Numbered from the stretch's first letter, positions 25,330 through 34,373 are shown. The stretch is 52,345 nucleotides of DNA from Candidatus Rokuibacteriota bacterium (GCA_016200085.1 JACQFL010000002.1:1-52345); one strand, 5' to 3'. Notes: generated by a model from the sequence alone, not told the origin. Program-made: numbers and translations.

Positions 25330-26333
25330 TGCGATTCAGCGTGGGAGTCGGCCTCACCAACGCGTGTGATCTCGCGTGCGCCCACTGCTACCGCGACACC
25401 GGCCAGCTCGACGAGCTGACGCTGGCGCAGGTCGTCGCCGTCTGCGACAGCCTCCCCGTGCGGTCGGTCAATCTCGGCACCGGCGAGAACGGCCTCCACC
25501 CGCGCTACGCGGAGATCGTGGACGCGCTCGCCGCGCGCGGGGTGAAGCTCTCGGTGACGTCGAACGGCTTCACGCTCGAGCAATCCACGGACGAGACGCT
25601 CAAGAAGTTCAGCGAGGTCGAGGTCTCCATCGACTTCCCCACGGAGCGCGAGCAGGACGCCTTCCGCGGTCCCGGCAACTGGGCGCGCGCCATGGCCGCG
25701 ATCGAGCGGGCGCGGCGCCTCGGCGTCACCGTGACCATGCTGTCGGTGATGATGAAGCCGAATCACACGCGGCTGGCCGCGATCGCGGGGCTGGCGTTCG
25801 GCGCCGGGGCCAACTACCGCGTCAACGTCTATCAGCCGGTCAAGACCGACGCCTTCACCCTGACCTACGACGAGTACTGGGACGGCTTCCGGCGGCTCCT
25901 CGGCGCCACGCGCCTGGTCAGCACGACGGAGCCGTTGCTGAACGCGGTGCTCGGCGACCCCTTCGGGCGCGGCTCGGGATGCGGGCGCGAGACCGTGCGC
26001 GTCACCCCCCGGGGCGACGTCATTCCCTGCGTGTACTGGACGAAGTCCGACGTCCGCCTCGCCGACCTGACACGGCTCGGCGCCGACGTCCTCGGCTCGC
26101 GCCAGTTCGAGCAGGCGCGCACGGTCCCGGACGCGTGTCGGGGCTGCGCCTTCGTGACGACCTGCCAGGGCGGCTGCGCGGGGCGGCGGGCGCTGGCGGG
26201 GGACGTGGGCCGCCCCGACCCGTATTGCCCGTTCATCCGCGGGGACCGGATCACGCTGGACTGGCGGCTCGCCGAGGGCCGCGAGCTGCTCAAGAGCGGG
26301 AGCGCGTGCACCACCGTGCTGGCTCCGCGCTGA
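25329..26333 (+). CDS. radical SAM/SPASM enzyme
   Basis: This 334-residue radical SAM protein has the cluster motif CDLACAHCY (CxxxCxxC) at residues 13-21 and GTGEN where the SAM-binding GGE motif is expected. The C-terminal SPASM-type region has cysteines in GCGRETVRVTPRGDVIPCVY, ACRGCAFVTTCQGGCAGR and DPYCPF, for auxiliary Fe-S clusters. SPASM proteins usually modify peptides, but some act on small molecules. The ATG overlaps the preceding stop. The neighbours are glycosyltransferases, and no precursor peptide is visible. Confidence 0.88.
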   Translation: MRFSVGVGLTNACDLACAHCYRDTGQLDELTLAQVVAVCDSLPVRSVNLGTGENGLHPRYAEIVDALAARGVKLSVTSNGFTLEQSTDETLKKFSEVEVSIDFPTEREQDAFRGPGNWARAMAAIERARRLGVTVTMLSVMMKPNHTRLAAIAGLAFGAGANYRVNVYQPVKTDAFTLTYDEYWDGFRRLLGATRLVSTTEPLLNAVLGDPFGRGSGCGRETVRVTPRGDVIPCVYWTKSDVRLADLTRLGADVLGSRQFEQARTVPDACRGCAFVTTCQGGCAGRRALAGDVGRPDPYCPFIRGDRITLDWRLAEGRELLKSGSACTTVLAPR

Positions 26334-26340
26334 GACGCCG

Positions 26341-27027
26341 GTGAAGGCCGCGCTCATCATCCCGGCCCTGAACGAGCAGGAGACCATCGGGGCGCTCGTG
26401 CGCCGGGTGCCGCGCGAGAGCGCCGCAGAGGTCATCGTCGTGGACAACGCCTCGACGGACGACACGGCGGCCGTCGCGGCCGCCGCGGGCGCCCGCATCG
26501 TGCGCGAGCCGCGCCGTGGCTACGGGGCGGCGTGCTGGGCCGGCGTGTCCGCGCTGCCGCCCTGGGTCGCCGTCGCGGCGTTCCTCGACGGAGACGGTAG
26601 CCAGTGTCCCGAGGAGTTGCCCCGTGTGCTCGAGCCCATCCTCCTCGGCCGCGCCGGCCTGGTGCTGGGCGCGCGAGCCCTGACCAGCGGCACGCATCCG
26701 CGCCACGCCGCGCTGGGAACCCGTCTGGTGAGCGCCTTCATCCGCCGGCGCTACGGCGTCGCCGTCACGGACCTCGGGCCCTTCCGCGCGATCCGGGTCG
26801 ATCTGCTCCAGCGGCTCGGCATGCGGGACCGGGCGTTCGGCTGGCCGGTCGAGATGGTGGTCAAGGCGGCGGCGCTCGGCGCGCGCATCGTCGAGGTGCC
26901 GGTGACGCACGCGCCGCGCGCCGCCGGCCGCTCCAAGGTCTCCGGCACCCTCGTCGGCACGGTGCGGGCCGGCTACGGCTTTCTCAGCGCCGCGCTGCGA
27001 GCGGCGCGCGATGTCCCCGCGGCATGA
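26341..27027 (+). CDS. GT2 glycosyltransferase (dolichol-phosphate-mannose-synthase-like)
   Basis: This 228-residue GT-A enzyme has AALIIPALNEQETIGALVRR, the nucleotide-binding VIVVDNASTDDT, and the DxD-type metal site FLDGDGSQCPEELPR. The C-terminal part contains GWPVEMVVKAAALGARIVEV, typical of DPM1-like enzymes. It probably makes a polyprenyl-phosphate sugar, which could feed the GT-C enzyme encoded at 24013. It starts with GTG and its stop overlaps the second radical SAM gene (ATGA). Confidence 0.88.
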   Translation: MKAALIIPALNEQETIGALVRRVPRESAAEVIVVDNASTDDTAAVAAAAGARIVREPRRGYGAACWAGVSALPPWVAVAAFLDGDGSQCPEELPRVLEPILLGRAGLVLGARALTSGTHPRHAALGTRLVSAFIRRRYGVAVTDLGPFRAIRVDLLQRLGMRDRAFGWPVEMVVKAAALGARIVEVPVTHAPRAAGRSKVSGTLVGTVRAGYGFLSAALRAARDVPAA

Positions 27028-28019
27028 GCATCCTCGCGCCGCCCGCGGCCTTGCCGCGGTCGCTCTACCTCGAGACCACCAGCCGCTGCAACTCGCTCTG
27101 CGAGACGTGCATCCTGACCTTCGGGGGGAGGGAGCCGGCGCGCGATCTGACCTGGGACGAGTTCCGCCGCGTGGTCGACCAGTTCCCGCGCCTGGATCGC
27201 GTCCTCCTTCACGGGATCGGCGAGCCGCTGCTGAACCGGGACCTCCCCCGCATGATCGCCCACGTCAAGGAGCGCGGCGCCCACGTGCTCTTCAACTCGA
27301 ACGTGATCACCCTGACCGGCGCGCGCGCAGAGGCGATCGTGGCGGCCGGCCTCGACGAGCTACGCGTGTCGCTCGACGCCGCGACCGCGGCGACGTACGC
27401 GCGCGTGCGCGGGGTGGATGCCTTCGCGAAGGTCGTCGGCAACCTCGAGCGCTTCGCCGAGCTCAAGCGGCGGCGCGGCGCCTCGCGGCCCCGTGTGTCG
27501 CTCTGGTTCACCGCGCTGCAGGACAACATCGAGGAGATCCCCGGCCTCGTCCCGCTCGCCGTCCGCGTGGACGCCGCGGGCATCTACCTGCAACGCCTCG
27601 TCTACAACGGCCTCGGGCTGGCGACCGAGCAGCAGTCCCTTCACGGGCGATTGCAGCGGCGCCAGCGGGAGCTGATTGCCCGGACGCAGGAGGCGGCGGC
27701 GCGGGCCGGCCTGGACTTCTCGGCCTCGGGCGCCGCAGCGCCGGAGGTGAGCCTCGCGCCCTCGGTGGCCGACCGCCCGTGGAGCGCCTGCCGCCGCCCG
27801 TGGACGCTCGTGTACGTGACCGTGCACGGCAACGTCCTGCCGTGCTGCATCGCGCCCTGGATCACCGGGCACTACGACGGCATCATCCTCGGGAACCTGT
27901 ACCGCCAGTCGCTGCAGGAGATCTGGTGGGGCGAGCGCTACGCGGGCTTCCGGCACGACATCCAGACCGCGACCCCGCCCGAGCCCTGTCGCGGGTGCGG
28001 CGTCAAGTGGAGCCTCTGA
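27024..28019 (+). CDS. radical SAM/SPASM enzyme (second)
   Basis: This 331-residue protein has the radical SAM motif CNSLCETC (CxxxCxxC), the SAM-binding segment LHGIGEPLLN and a C-terminal SPASM-like cysteine set (WSACRRPWT, GNVLPCCIAPW, EPCRGCGVKWSL). It resembles MoaA/SPASM proteins that modify small molecules or peptides. It is distinct in sequence from the radical SAM enzyme at 25329 and overlaps the GT2 gene by 4 nt. The substrate is unknown. Confidence 0.88.
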   Translation: MSILAPPAALPRSLYLETTSRCNSLCETCILTFGGREPARDLTWDEFRRVVDQFPRLDRVLLHGIGEPLLNRDLPRMIAHVKERGAHVLFNSNVITLTGARAEAIVAAGLDELRVSLDAATAATYARVRGVDAFAKVVGNLERFAELKRRRGASRPRVSLWFTALQDNIEEIPGLVPLAVRVDAAGIYLQRLVYNGLGLATEQQSLHGRLQRRQRELIARTQEAAARAGLDFSASGAAAPEVSLAPSVADRPWSACRRPWTLVYVTVHGNVLPCCIAPWITGHYDGIILGNLYRQSLQEIWWGERYAGFRHDIQTATPPEPCRGCGVKWSL

Positions 28020-28024
28020 GGACG

Positions 28025-28738
28025 ATGCTCCCCCCGGCCGTCGCGGTGATGGCGAAGGTGCCCGGGCTCGCGCCCGTGAAGTCGCGCCTGTGTCCCGCGC
28101 TCAGCGCGGAGCAGGCAACCGCGCTCTATCGCTGCTTTCTGCTCGATCGCCTCGACGCCGTCGCCGGGCTCTCCGGAGTGAGCGGGGTGGTGGCTTACAC
28201 GCCTCCGGAGGCCGGAGCGGCGATGCGCGCGCTGGCCCCACCGGGCCTCCGTCTCGTCCCGCAGCAGGGCAAGGGCCTGGGCGAGCGGCTCGCGAGTCTC
28301 ACGCTCGGCCTGCTCCTGGACGGCCACGCCGGGGCGCTGGCCATCGACAGCGACAGTCCGACGCTGCCGATGGACAACGTGCTCGAGGCGGCCCGCCTGC
28401 TCGCCCGGGCGGAGGCCGACGTCGTGCTCGGGCCGTGCGACGACGGGGGGTATTACCTGATCGGTCTCCGCACGCCGCAGCCCGCGCTCTTCGAGGACAT
28501 CCCGTGGAGCACCAGCGCGGTGCTGGGCGCCACGCTGGCCGCCGCCGGTCGCCGGCGCCTGCGCACGCACTTGCTGCCGCGCTGGTTCGACGTGGACACC
28601 GAGGCCGATCTGGCCCGGCTCCACGCCGAGATGACCGCCCGGGGAACGGGACCGGCCCGCACCTTCGCGTTCGTGAACGCCCTCTATGAGCGGGAGCCGG
28701 GCGAACCGGGCTCGCCCGATCGGGTGTCGATCTCATGA
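28025..28738 (+). CDS. DUF2064 (TIGR04282) glycosyltransferase-like protein
   Basis: This 237-residue nucleotide-diphospho-sugar transferase fold protein matches the family named rSAM/selenodomain-associated transferase 1. It has VMAKVPGLAPVKSRLCPALS, ALAIDSDSPTLP with the acidic metal site, VLGPCDDGGYYLIGL and WFDVDTEADLARL. It is the last gene of the radical SAM and glycosyltransferase cluster and lies 5 nt after the previous stop. Substrate unknown. Confidence 0.88.
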   Translation: MLPPAVAVMAKVPGLAPVKSRLCPALSAEQATALYRCFLLDRLDAVAGLSGVSGVVAYTPPEAGAAMRALAPPGLRLVPQQGKGLGERLASLTLGLLLDGHAGALAIDSDSPTLPMDNVLEAARLLARAEADVVLGPCDDGGYYLIGLRTPQPALFEDIPWSTSAVLGATLAAAGRRRLRTHLLPRWFDVDTEADLARLHAEMTARGTGPARTFAFVNALYEREPGEPGSPDRVSIS

Positions 28739-28787
28739 CGGCCGATCGGTCGACGGCGGCTCGCACCGCGGGAGGAGAGGCGCGACG

Positions 28788-29342
28788 ATGAACGGGACGG
28801 ACAGGAAGAGCGGGGCCAGCGCCGGATGGCTCCGGGTGATGGCGCCGCTCTGGCCCCTCGGTCTGGCCCGGGTGCTGTACGGCGTGCTCTGGTGGCAGCA
28901 GTCCCGCTGGAAGGTCCCGTCGGACGATTTCGGACGGACCTCCGGGGGCGGCCTATGGTACTGGGTCCATCAGGAGATCCAGTATCCGACGGTGACGGCG
29001 TACAAGGAGTTTCTCGTCAACGTGATGGTGCCGCACTGGACCTTCTTCGGCTGGATGTCGCTCCTCACGGAGACGTTCATCGCGGTCACGCTCACCCTCG
29101 GGCTCCTCACGCGTCTCGGCTCCCTGGTGGCCCTCGGGATGGCGGCGAACATCACCATCGGCATCCTGGGCGTGCCTCACGAGTGGGGCTGGACCTACGT
29201 CATGCTCCTCATGTTCGCCGCGGTCTTTCTCATCACCGGCGCCGGCCGGAGCTTCGGCGTGGACGCCTTCCTGGCCCCGCCGCTCGAGCGGGCGGCGGCG
29301 GCCGGCCACCCGCTGGCGCGGCTCGCGCGCTGGCTCGTGTGA
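28788..29342 (+). CDS. DoxX/TQO-small-subunit-like membrane protein
   Basis: This 184-residue protein has four membrane helices with the DoxX pattern: LARVLYGVLWWQQSRWKVPS, FFGWMSLLTETFIAVTLTLG, LLTRLGSLVALGMAANITIG and a last span ending LITGAGRSFGVDA. The family is loosely linked to thiosulfate:quinone oxidoreductase or membrane redox functions. The GGAGGAGAGG ribosome site decides the ATG. The 263 nt after it contain a GC hairpin and no gene. Confidence 0.85.
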   Translation: MNGTDRKSGASAGWLRVMAPLWPLGLARVLYGVLWWQQSRWKVPSDDFGRTSGGGLWYWVHQEIQYPTVTAYKEFLVNVMVPHWTFFGWMSLLTETFIAVTLTLGLLTRLGSLVALGMAANITIGILGVPHEWGWTYVMLLMFAAVFLITGAGRSFGVDAFLAPPLERAAAAGHPLARLARWLV

Positions 29343-29348
29343 CGACAG

Positions 29349-29369
29349 GGGGGGCTCCGGGCGCCCCCC
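29349..29369 (+). terminator. GC-rich terminator-like hairpin
   Basis: Seven nt after the DoxX stop, GGGGGGC and GCCCCCC form a 7-bp stem with a 7-nt loop. There is no T-tract, so intrinsic termination is not certain, but the position fits the end of a transcript. The remaining bases to 29605 hold no recognisable gene. Confidence 0.4.
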
Positions 29370-29605
29370 AAGCCCCCCACTCGCTCGGGGCGCCCCGGCG
29401 AAACCGTGGCGCCCCTCGATGGCCCGCGAGGTTCCCGGCGCGCGCGGTAGCGCCGCAAGTCCTCCGACGCCCGGCGCCCTTCGACAGCGCGATTCGTTCG
29501 GGGGCTTTGCGCACGCCTCGCGCCGCGCCGAGGGCCCCCGCGGGCGCTCGGCCTGACGTCGCGGTGCCGGCCCCGGGCGTGGTGGGCGACCGCGCGCGAG
29601 GGCGG

Positions 29606-30316
29606 ATGCCTCGGTGGCGTCGTCTCGCCGTCACGGTCCTCGTCGCGGGCTCGCTCGCATCGCGCGCGCTCGCCGCCGCCGAGAGCCCGGCTCTCGGGCG
29701 GTTTCCCGCGCCCGATCGGCCGGTGGCGACGATCATCTCGCCCGCGTACTCGAAGGAGGACCTCCGTGACCGTCGGGGCGAGGCCGAGCGCGTGATGGAT
29801 CGCCTCGGGCTGCGGCCGGGGACGCGCGTGGCCGACATCGGCGCGGGGGAGGGCTACTACACGGTCCGGCTCGCGCGCCGGCTGGGCGAGGGCGCCACCG
29901 TCTACGCCGAGGACGTCAGCGGCGAATATCTGAAGAGCCTGGCGGCCCGGCTGCGGCGCGAGGGCCTGGCCCACGTGAAGGTCATCCACGGCGAGCCGCG
30001 CGACCCGAAGCTGCCGCTCGCCGCCGTCGACGTGGCGATCCTCGCCCACATGTATCACGAGATCGAGAACCCGTACGAGTTCCTCTACCGGCTACGCCCG
30101 TCGCTGGCGGCCGGCGCCCGCGTCGCGATCGTCGACGTCGACAAGCGGACCGAGAAGCACGGCACACCGCCCGCGCTGCTGCGCTGCGAGCTGGCCGCGG
30201 TGGGCTACCGCGAGGTGGACTTCATCCCGCTCGCCCCCGCGGACGGCTACCTCGCGGTCTTCGTGCCGCCCGACACGCTGCCCGCGCCCGAGACGATCAT
30301 GCCGTGCGCGAATTGA
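29606..30316 (+). CDS. class I SAM methyltransferase with export signal
   Basis: This 236-residue protein has a signal peptide (RWRRLAVTVLVAGSLASRAL, Ala-rich end) followed by a complete Rossmann methyltransferase. Motif I is VADIGAGEGYYTVRLARRLG, the acidic end of strand 2 is VYAEDVS, and motif IV is VDVAILAHMYHEIENPY. SAM is cytoplasmic, so an exported methyltransferase is odd. It may be a lipoprotein-free periplasmic protein that has lost methyl transfer, or the N-terminal segment may be a membrane anchor. The alternative start offered by other frames is not supported. Confidence 0.78.
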   Translation: MPRWRRLAVTVLVAGSLASRALAAAESPALGRFPAPDRPVATIISPAYSKEDLRDRRGEAERVMDRLGLRPGTRVADIGAGEGYYTVRLARRLGEGATVYAEDVSGEYLKSLAARLRREGLAHVKVIHGEPRDPKLPLAAVDVAILAHMYHEIENPYEFLYRLRPSLAAGARVAIVDVDKRTEKHGTPPALLRCELAAVGYREVDFIPLAPADGYLAVFVPPDTLPAPETIMPCAN

Positions 30317-30341
30317 TCGGCAAAGCCGTGGCGCTCCTCGA

Positions 30342-31409
30342 TTACCCGCTCGCGCCGAGCTGGGCCGCCATCCAGTCCGCCATGAGCGGACGGACCTTGT
30401 AGGGGATGTTGTCGCAGACGTGATTGCCCTCGGGGAAGATCACGAGCGACGTGGGCCCGCCGGCCTCGGCGCGGATGCGCTCGGATTCCTCGACCGGGCA
30501 GACCGTGTCCCGGCCGCTGTGGATGATCAGGAACGGGCAGGTGAGGTTGTCGAGGAGGCCTGCGAGGGTGAAGTCGGCGGCCCGTGAGCGCGCCGCCGCG
30601 TGGCTCTCGAGACCGAAGCCGAAGGCGAGCGTATCCTTGACGCTCACCGGCAGGCGGTCCCAGATCGCCTGCAGGTCGTAGAACCCGCCGATGCTGATGC
30701 AGGCGCGCAGCCGGCGCTCGAAGCAGGCCGCGCGGGGCGCCGCGTAGCCGCCGAAGCTGCGGCCCCAGATCCCGAGTCGCGAGCCGTCGATCTCCGGGCG
30801 CGACGCGAGCGCGTCGATGACGGCGCCGACCGGCTTCTCCCAGTCCGGGCGGAGCTTCATGTGCCGCCGCGTGAGGCCCTGGCCGGGGCCGTCGTAGGAG
30901 AACGTGGCGACGCCGCGCCGGAGGAATTCCTGCTCGAGCGTGTAGAACTCCTCCTTCGTCGAGTCGGCGCCGGGGTTGAGCAGCACGCACGGCGGCGTCG
31001 GGGCGCCGGCGGGCACGCGGAGGTTGCCGGTGAAGGCGATGCCCTCGAAGGGGACCTCGAGCTGGCGGGCCGGCGGGCGGAGGTGGGGCATGGCCTTGAC
31101 GTAGGCGTCGCGCTGGCGCTCCTGGATCCGCCGCTTCTCGGCGGGATCCTCGAAGGAGACGGACTGCCCGGTGTGGTAGTAGACGGCCGCGCGCACGAAG
31201 GCCTCGCCCGCGGTGAGCGGGCGCCCGGCGCGCAGCGCCTCGTCGCCGAGGCGCTCGTGAACCTCGGCCATGGCTGCCCACTCCGCGCACCAGTCCTCGA
31301 AGCGCTTCAGGCGGCCGAGCACTGCCTGGATGTCGTTGTAATCCACGCCCGAGGCGAGCAGGCGCGGGGTGCGAAGCTGCAGCGTCTCCTTCAGGAGGTC
31401 GTCACCCAC
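30342..31409 (-). CDS. alpha/beta hydrolase (DHPON hydrolase/FrsA-like)
   Basis: This 355-residue hydrolase has a helical N-terminal cap (about 1-115) and an alpha/beta core. The nucleophile serine is in LGIWGRSFGGYAAP, the acid in LIIHSGRDTVCPVEE and the histidine in FPEGNHVCDN. The layout matches 2,6-dihydroxypseudooxynicotine hydrolase, a C-C bond hydrolase, and related FrsA-type esterases. It is the last gene of a minus operon with a VOC protein, a binding protein and a MetE-like enzyme, which suggests catabolism of an aromatic or diketone compound. The start is GTG. Confidence 0.82.
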   Translation of the reverse strand: MGDDLLKETLQLRTPRLLASGVDYNDIQAVLGRLKRFEDWCAEWAAMAEVHERLGDEALRAGRPLTAGEAFVRAAVYYHTGQSVSFEDPAEKRRIQERQRDAYVKAMPHLRPPARQLEVPFEGIAFTGNLRVPAGAPTPPCVLLNPGADSTKEEFYTLEQEFLRRGVATFSYDGPGQGLTRRHMKLRPDWEKPVGAVIDALASRPEIDGSRLGIWGRSFGGYAAPRAACFERRLRACISIGGFYDLQAIWDRLPVSVKDTLAFGFGLESHAAARSRAADFTLAGLLDNLTCPFLIIHSGRDTVCPVEESERIRAEAGGPTSLVIFPEGNHVCDNIPYKVRPLMADWMAAQLGASG

Positions 31410-31428
31410 GCGCCGGCTCCTCGTCGGG

Positions 31429-31974
31429 TCAGTTCGTGTCGCGCACGACGAGCTCGGCCACCGGCACGCCGGACTTGAAGCGCTTCACCATCTCGTCGGG
31501 ATCGTACTCGACGCCGATGGGATTGCGGTCGAAGGCGGGCGTGCGCAGCCAGTCCTGGCCTTCCTTCGCCGTCGCGAAGTTGTCGATCTGCAGCTCGACG
31601 CGGTTGGCGTCCGGGTCGCGGTAGTACATCGAGGTGGTGGGGCCGTGGTTGACGCAGAAGAAGGGGCGGATGCCCTTGTCCCGCAGCCGCACGTAGTTGT
31701 CGAGGAAGTCGCCCATGGACTCGTAGGTGAACGCGGTGTGGTGCAGGCCCGGCTGCTCGGTGGCCTTCACGCCGAGCTCGGTCTCCCGCTCCTTGGGCGC
31801 GAGCGGACCGAAGTTGACGAACGCCACGCGGTGGTGCTCGTCGTCGTAGGTGGCGAAGGACAGGTGCTCGTTCTCGTAGATGACGTGACCGCCGAGCACC
31901 GTGCAGTACCAGTCCCGCATGGCGGGGATCTGATTGGTCTGGAACACGACGTGAGCGAGCTTGCTAGGGGGCAT
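31429..31974 (-). CDS. VOC-family dioxygenase-like protein
   Basis: This 181-residue vicinal-oxygen-chelate protein has metal ligands visible as His8 (KLAHVVFQT), His in GLHHTAFTYES and Glu in NRVELQIDNF. It resembles extradiol (biphenyl-2,3-diol type) dioxygenases and glyoxalases. AAGGAGGA precedes the ATG. Paired with the downstream C-C hydrolase it could form a ring-cleavage then hydrolysis step, which is an inference from order. Confidence 0.85.
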   Translation of the reverse strand: MPPSKLAHVVFQTNQIPAMRDWYCTVLGGHVIYENEHLSFATYDDEHHRVAFVNFGPLAPKERETELGVKATEQPGLHHTAFTYESMGDFLDNYVRLRDKGIRPFFCVNHGPTTSMYYRDPDANRVELQIDNFATAKEGQDWLRTPAFDRNPIGVEYDPDEMVKRFKSGVPVAELVVRDTN

Positions 31975-31998
31975 GGTCTGATCCTCCTTGTTGGGCCG

Positions 31999-33213
31999 TC
32001 ACGGCGCCACGAGCTTGCGGCCCGGCGCCGCGAACTCCTTCGGCCATACCACATACCATTTTCCGTCCTGCACCTGCTTGATCTTCGAGAGATCGTCGCC
32101 GTAGTTGGATGGCCCGTCGAAGCGCAGCCGGCCGGCGACCGTGTCCACGCGGTGGGACTTCAGCCACTGCGCGAGCGCCTTGTCGTCGAGGCTCTGCGTC
32201 GCCGAGACCGCCTGCTCGAGCATCTGCCAGGCCGCGAACGACGCCGCTCCCTGGGTGTCGACCACGGGGTAGGGCAGGCTCGCCTTCGTGGCGCGCTCGC
32301 GGAACGCCTTGACGAGCTCCGCCGCCGCGGGGTTCGCGGTGAACGGCGGGTGCTCCTCGAAGATGCTGAGCGCGAGCGCGTTGCGGCCGTCGGAGGACAG
32401 GGCCAGCGGCCCCGGCGCCGGGTAGGCGTAGAAGTGCCGCGGCGGCGTGTAGTCGAGCTTCTTCAACGCCTCGAGGAGCAGGTTGGCGTCGAGGCCGCCC
32501 CCGCCGACCCACAGCAGATCCGCGTTGGCGTCCTTCACGCGCGCCGCGATCGCCGCGAAGTCGCGCTGGCCGAACTCGTACTCGAGGTAGAGGACCTCCT
32601 TGATCCCGCGCCTGGGCGCGAGCTCGCGCGCGCCGGTGGCGAGGAACTGGAGCGACGGGAACTTGGCGGTCAGGATGGAGACGGTCTTGGGTGGCGTCGG
32701 CGTCGCCGCCAGGGCGTCGAAGACGAGCGCGGGGATCGTCCGGTTCGGCTCCGGCCCGATGGCCCAGGCCGGGAACTGCATCTCGTACTTGGCCAGGCTC
32801 GGCACGCCGAAGGTGTGCTGCACGAGCAGCTTCTCGTAGCGCTGGGCCACGCCCATCGCGGCGAGAATCGTCGCCGTGCCGTAGGGGCCGAGGAGCAGGT
32901 CGACCTTGTCCACGGTGACGAGACGCTCGTAGAGGCTGCGGGTGAGCTCGGGCTTGGACTGATCGTCGAGCAGGATCCACTCGACCGGCCGCCCGAGCAG
33001 GCCGTTCTCCCGGTTCAGGCGCTCGACGGCGAGCTCGCCGACGATCTTGTGCACGAGCGAGGTGGCGGCGAGCGGCCCGGTGAGCCCCAGCGTGCTGCCG
33101 ATCCTGACGGGCTTGCCCGCCGGCGCGGCGCCGCCCAGGACCGGGACGGTGAGGCACGCGATCGCGAGGAGGGCGATGACGACCCGGGCGGCGCGGGCTC
33201 GCGGCGTGAGCAT
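31999..33213 (-). CDS. LivK-type ABC substrate-binding protein
   Basis: This 404-residue periplasmic binding protein has a signal peptide (VVIALLAIACLTVPVLGG) followed by KPVRIGSTLGLTGPLAATSL and the ligand-pocket segments LLLGPYGTATILAAMGVAQR and DLLWVGGGGLDANLLLEALK. GGAG lies 5 nt before the ATG. It sits between a MetE-like gene and a VOC gene without its own permease, so it probably uses one of the Liv-type permeases in this region. Confidence 0.88.
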   Translation of the reverse strand: MLTPRARAARVVIALLAIACLTVPVLGGAAPAGKPVRIGSTLGLTGPLAATSLVHKIVGELAVERLNRENGLLGRPVEWILLDDQSKPELTRSLYERLVTVDKVDLLLGPYGTATILAAMGVAQRYEKLLVQHTFGVPSLAKYEMQFPAWAIGPEPNRTIPALVFDALAATPTPPKTVSILTAKFPSLQFLATGARELAPRRGIKEVLYLEYEFGQRDFAAIAARVKDANADLLWVGGGGLDANLLLEALKKLDYTPPRHFYAYPAPGPLALSSDGRNALALSIFEEHPPFTANPAAAELVKAFRERATKASLPYPVVDTQGAASFAAWQMLEQAVSATQSLDDKALAQWLKSHRVDTVAGRLRFDGPSNYGDDLSKIKQVQDGKWYVVWPKEFAAPGRKLVAP

Positions 33214-33227
33214 ATGCGCTCCGTTCC

Positions 33228-34373
33228 TCAGGACCAGAATTCGCGGCTCGCCCGGCGCGCGCCCTCGGCCATCGAGGCGAGCTTGGCCCAGGCGATGTCC
33301 GGATCGACGGCGGCCTGGCCGACCCACGTGCCGAAGCCGCAGTCGGTGCCGGCGATGACGTTCTCGCGTCCGACCAGCCGCGCGTAGCGCCCGATGCGCT
33401 CGGCCACGAGGTCGGGATGCTCGATGAAGTTGGTCGTCGAATCGAGCACGCCGGGGATGAGGACCTTGCCTGCGGGCAGCTTGACGTGCTCGAAGAGGCG
33501 CCACTCGTGGGCGTGGCGCGGGTTGGAGGCCTCGAAGGAGAGGCCGCTCGGCCGGGCGGTGAAGACCACGTCGATGATGTCGGCCAGGGGCACGTCGTGG
33601 TGGTGCGGCCCCTCGTAGTTACCCCAGCACACGTGCAGGCGCGCGCGCTCGGGCGGCACGTTGGCCAGCGCGTGGTTCAGCGCCCCCACGTGCAGGCGCG
33701 CCATGGTGCGGAACTCGTCGAGGCCGAGATCGGCGAACTGGATGTGGCGGCCCATGCCGAGGTCCGGGCAATCGATCTGCAGAGTGAACCCGGCGCGCGC
33801 CACGGTCTCGTACTCGTGCCGCATGGCCTCCGCGATCGCGAAGAGATAGGCCTCGTGGCTCGGGTAGTGCTCGTTCCGGAAGAAGAGCGAGATGACGCCG
33901 GGCGACGCCGCGCTCATGAAGACGCTCTCCGCGCCGGCCGCCTTCGCGGCGGCGGCGAGGTTGTCCACGTCCGTCTGGGCCGCGCGCGGATCGCGCACGC
34001 TGATGGGGCCGTCGCACGCCGGCGTCCGCCGCCGCGCCCGGCCGGGATCGCCGAAGACGCGCCGGGCCATCTCCGGGAAGTCCACGAGGTCGCGGTACTG
34101 CAGCGGGTGACTCGCGCCGCCGAAGCCGGTCAGCCGGTCCTTCACGTAGGTGGCGTAGCTCGGCTTGCTCATCTCCCCGTCGCTGACGATGGCCACGCCG
34201 GCCTCGACCTGCTTGCGCACGGTCTCGGCCACCGCCGAGCGGATCCGGGCGCCGAGCGCCATGGCGTCGACGGGGACACCTTCCTCCCGGGCGAACATCA
34301 TGCGGATGAGGTCGACCGGGCGGGGGAGGCTGCCCGTGTGGGTGGTGAGGAAGCGCTCCGTGCTGCGCTGCAT
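33228..34373 (-). CDS. MetE-like (cobalamin-independent methionine synthase C-terminal fold) enzyme
   Basis: This 381-residue TIM-barrel protein matches the MetE C-terminal/methionine synthase II family. It has the N-terminal TTHTGSLPRPVDLIRMM, zinc ligands in LHVCWGNYEGPHHHD and TDCGFGTWVG, and LSFEASNPRHAHEW. Stand-alone members move methyl or alkyl groups to thiols such as homocysteine or coenzyme M; this neighbourhood points away from methionine synthesis. ATG 34373 is used with AGGA 8-9 nt upstream, and ATG 34382 is an alternative. It is divergent from the VOC gene at 34442. Confidence 0.85.
   Translation of the reverse strand: MQRSTERFLTTHTGSLPRPVDLIRMMFAREEGVPVDAMALGARIRSAVAETVRKQVEAGVAIVSDGEMSKPSYATYVKDRLTGFGGASHPLQYRDLVDFPEMARRVFGDPGRARRRTPACDGPISVRDPRAAQTDVDNLAAAAKAAGAESVFMSAASPGVISLFFRNEHYPSHEAYLFAIAEAMRHEYETVARAGFTLQIDCPDLGMGRHIQFADLGLDEFRTMARLHVGALNHALANVPPERARLHVCWGNYEGPHHHDVPLADIIDVVFTARPSGLSFEASNPRHAHEWRLFEHVKLPAGKVLIPGVLDSTTNFIEHPDLVAERIGRYARLVGRENVIAGTDCGFGTWVGQAAVDPDIAWAKLASMAEGARRASREFWS

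Noticed and set aside
31369..33387. 672-codon plus-strand frame opposite the VOC and binding-protein genes
   Set aside because: Shadow frame without domains; both minus-strand genes have ribosome sites and clear family motifs.
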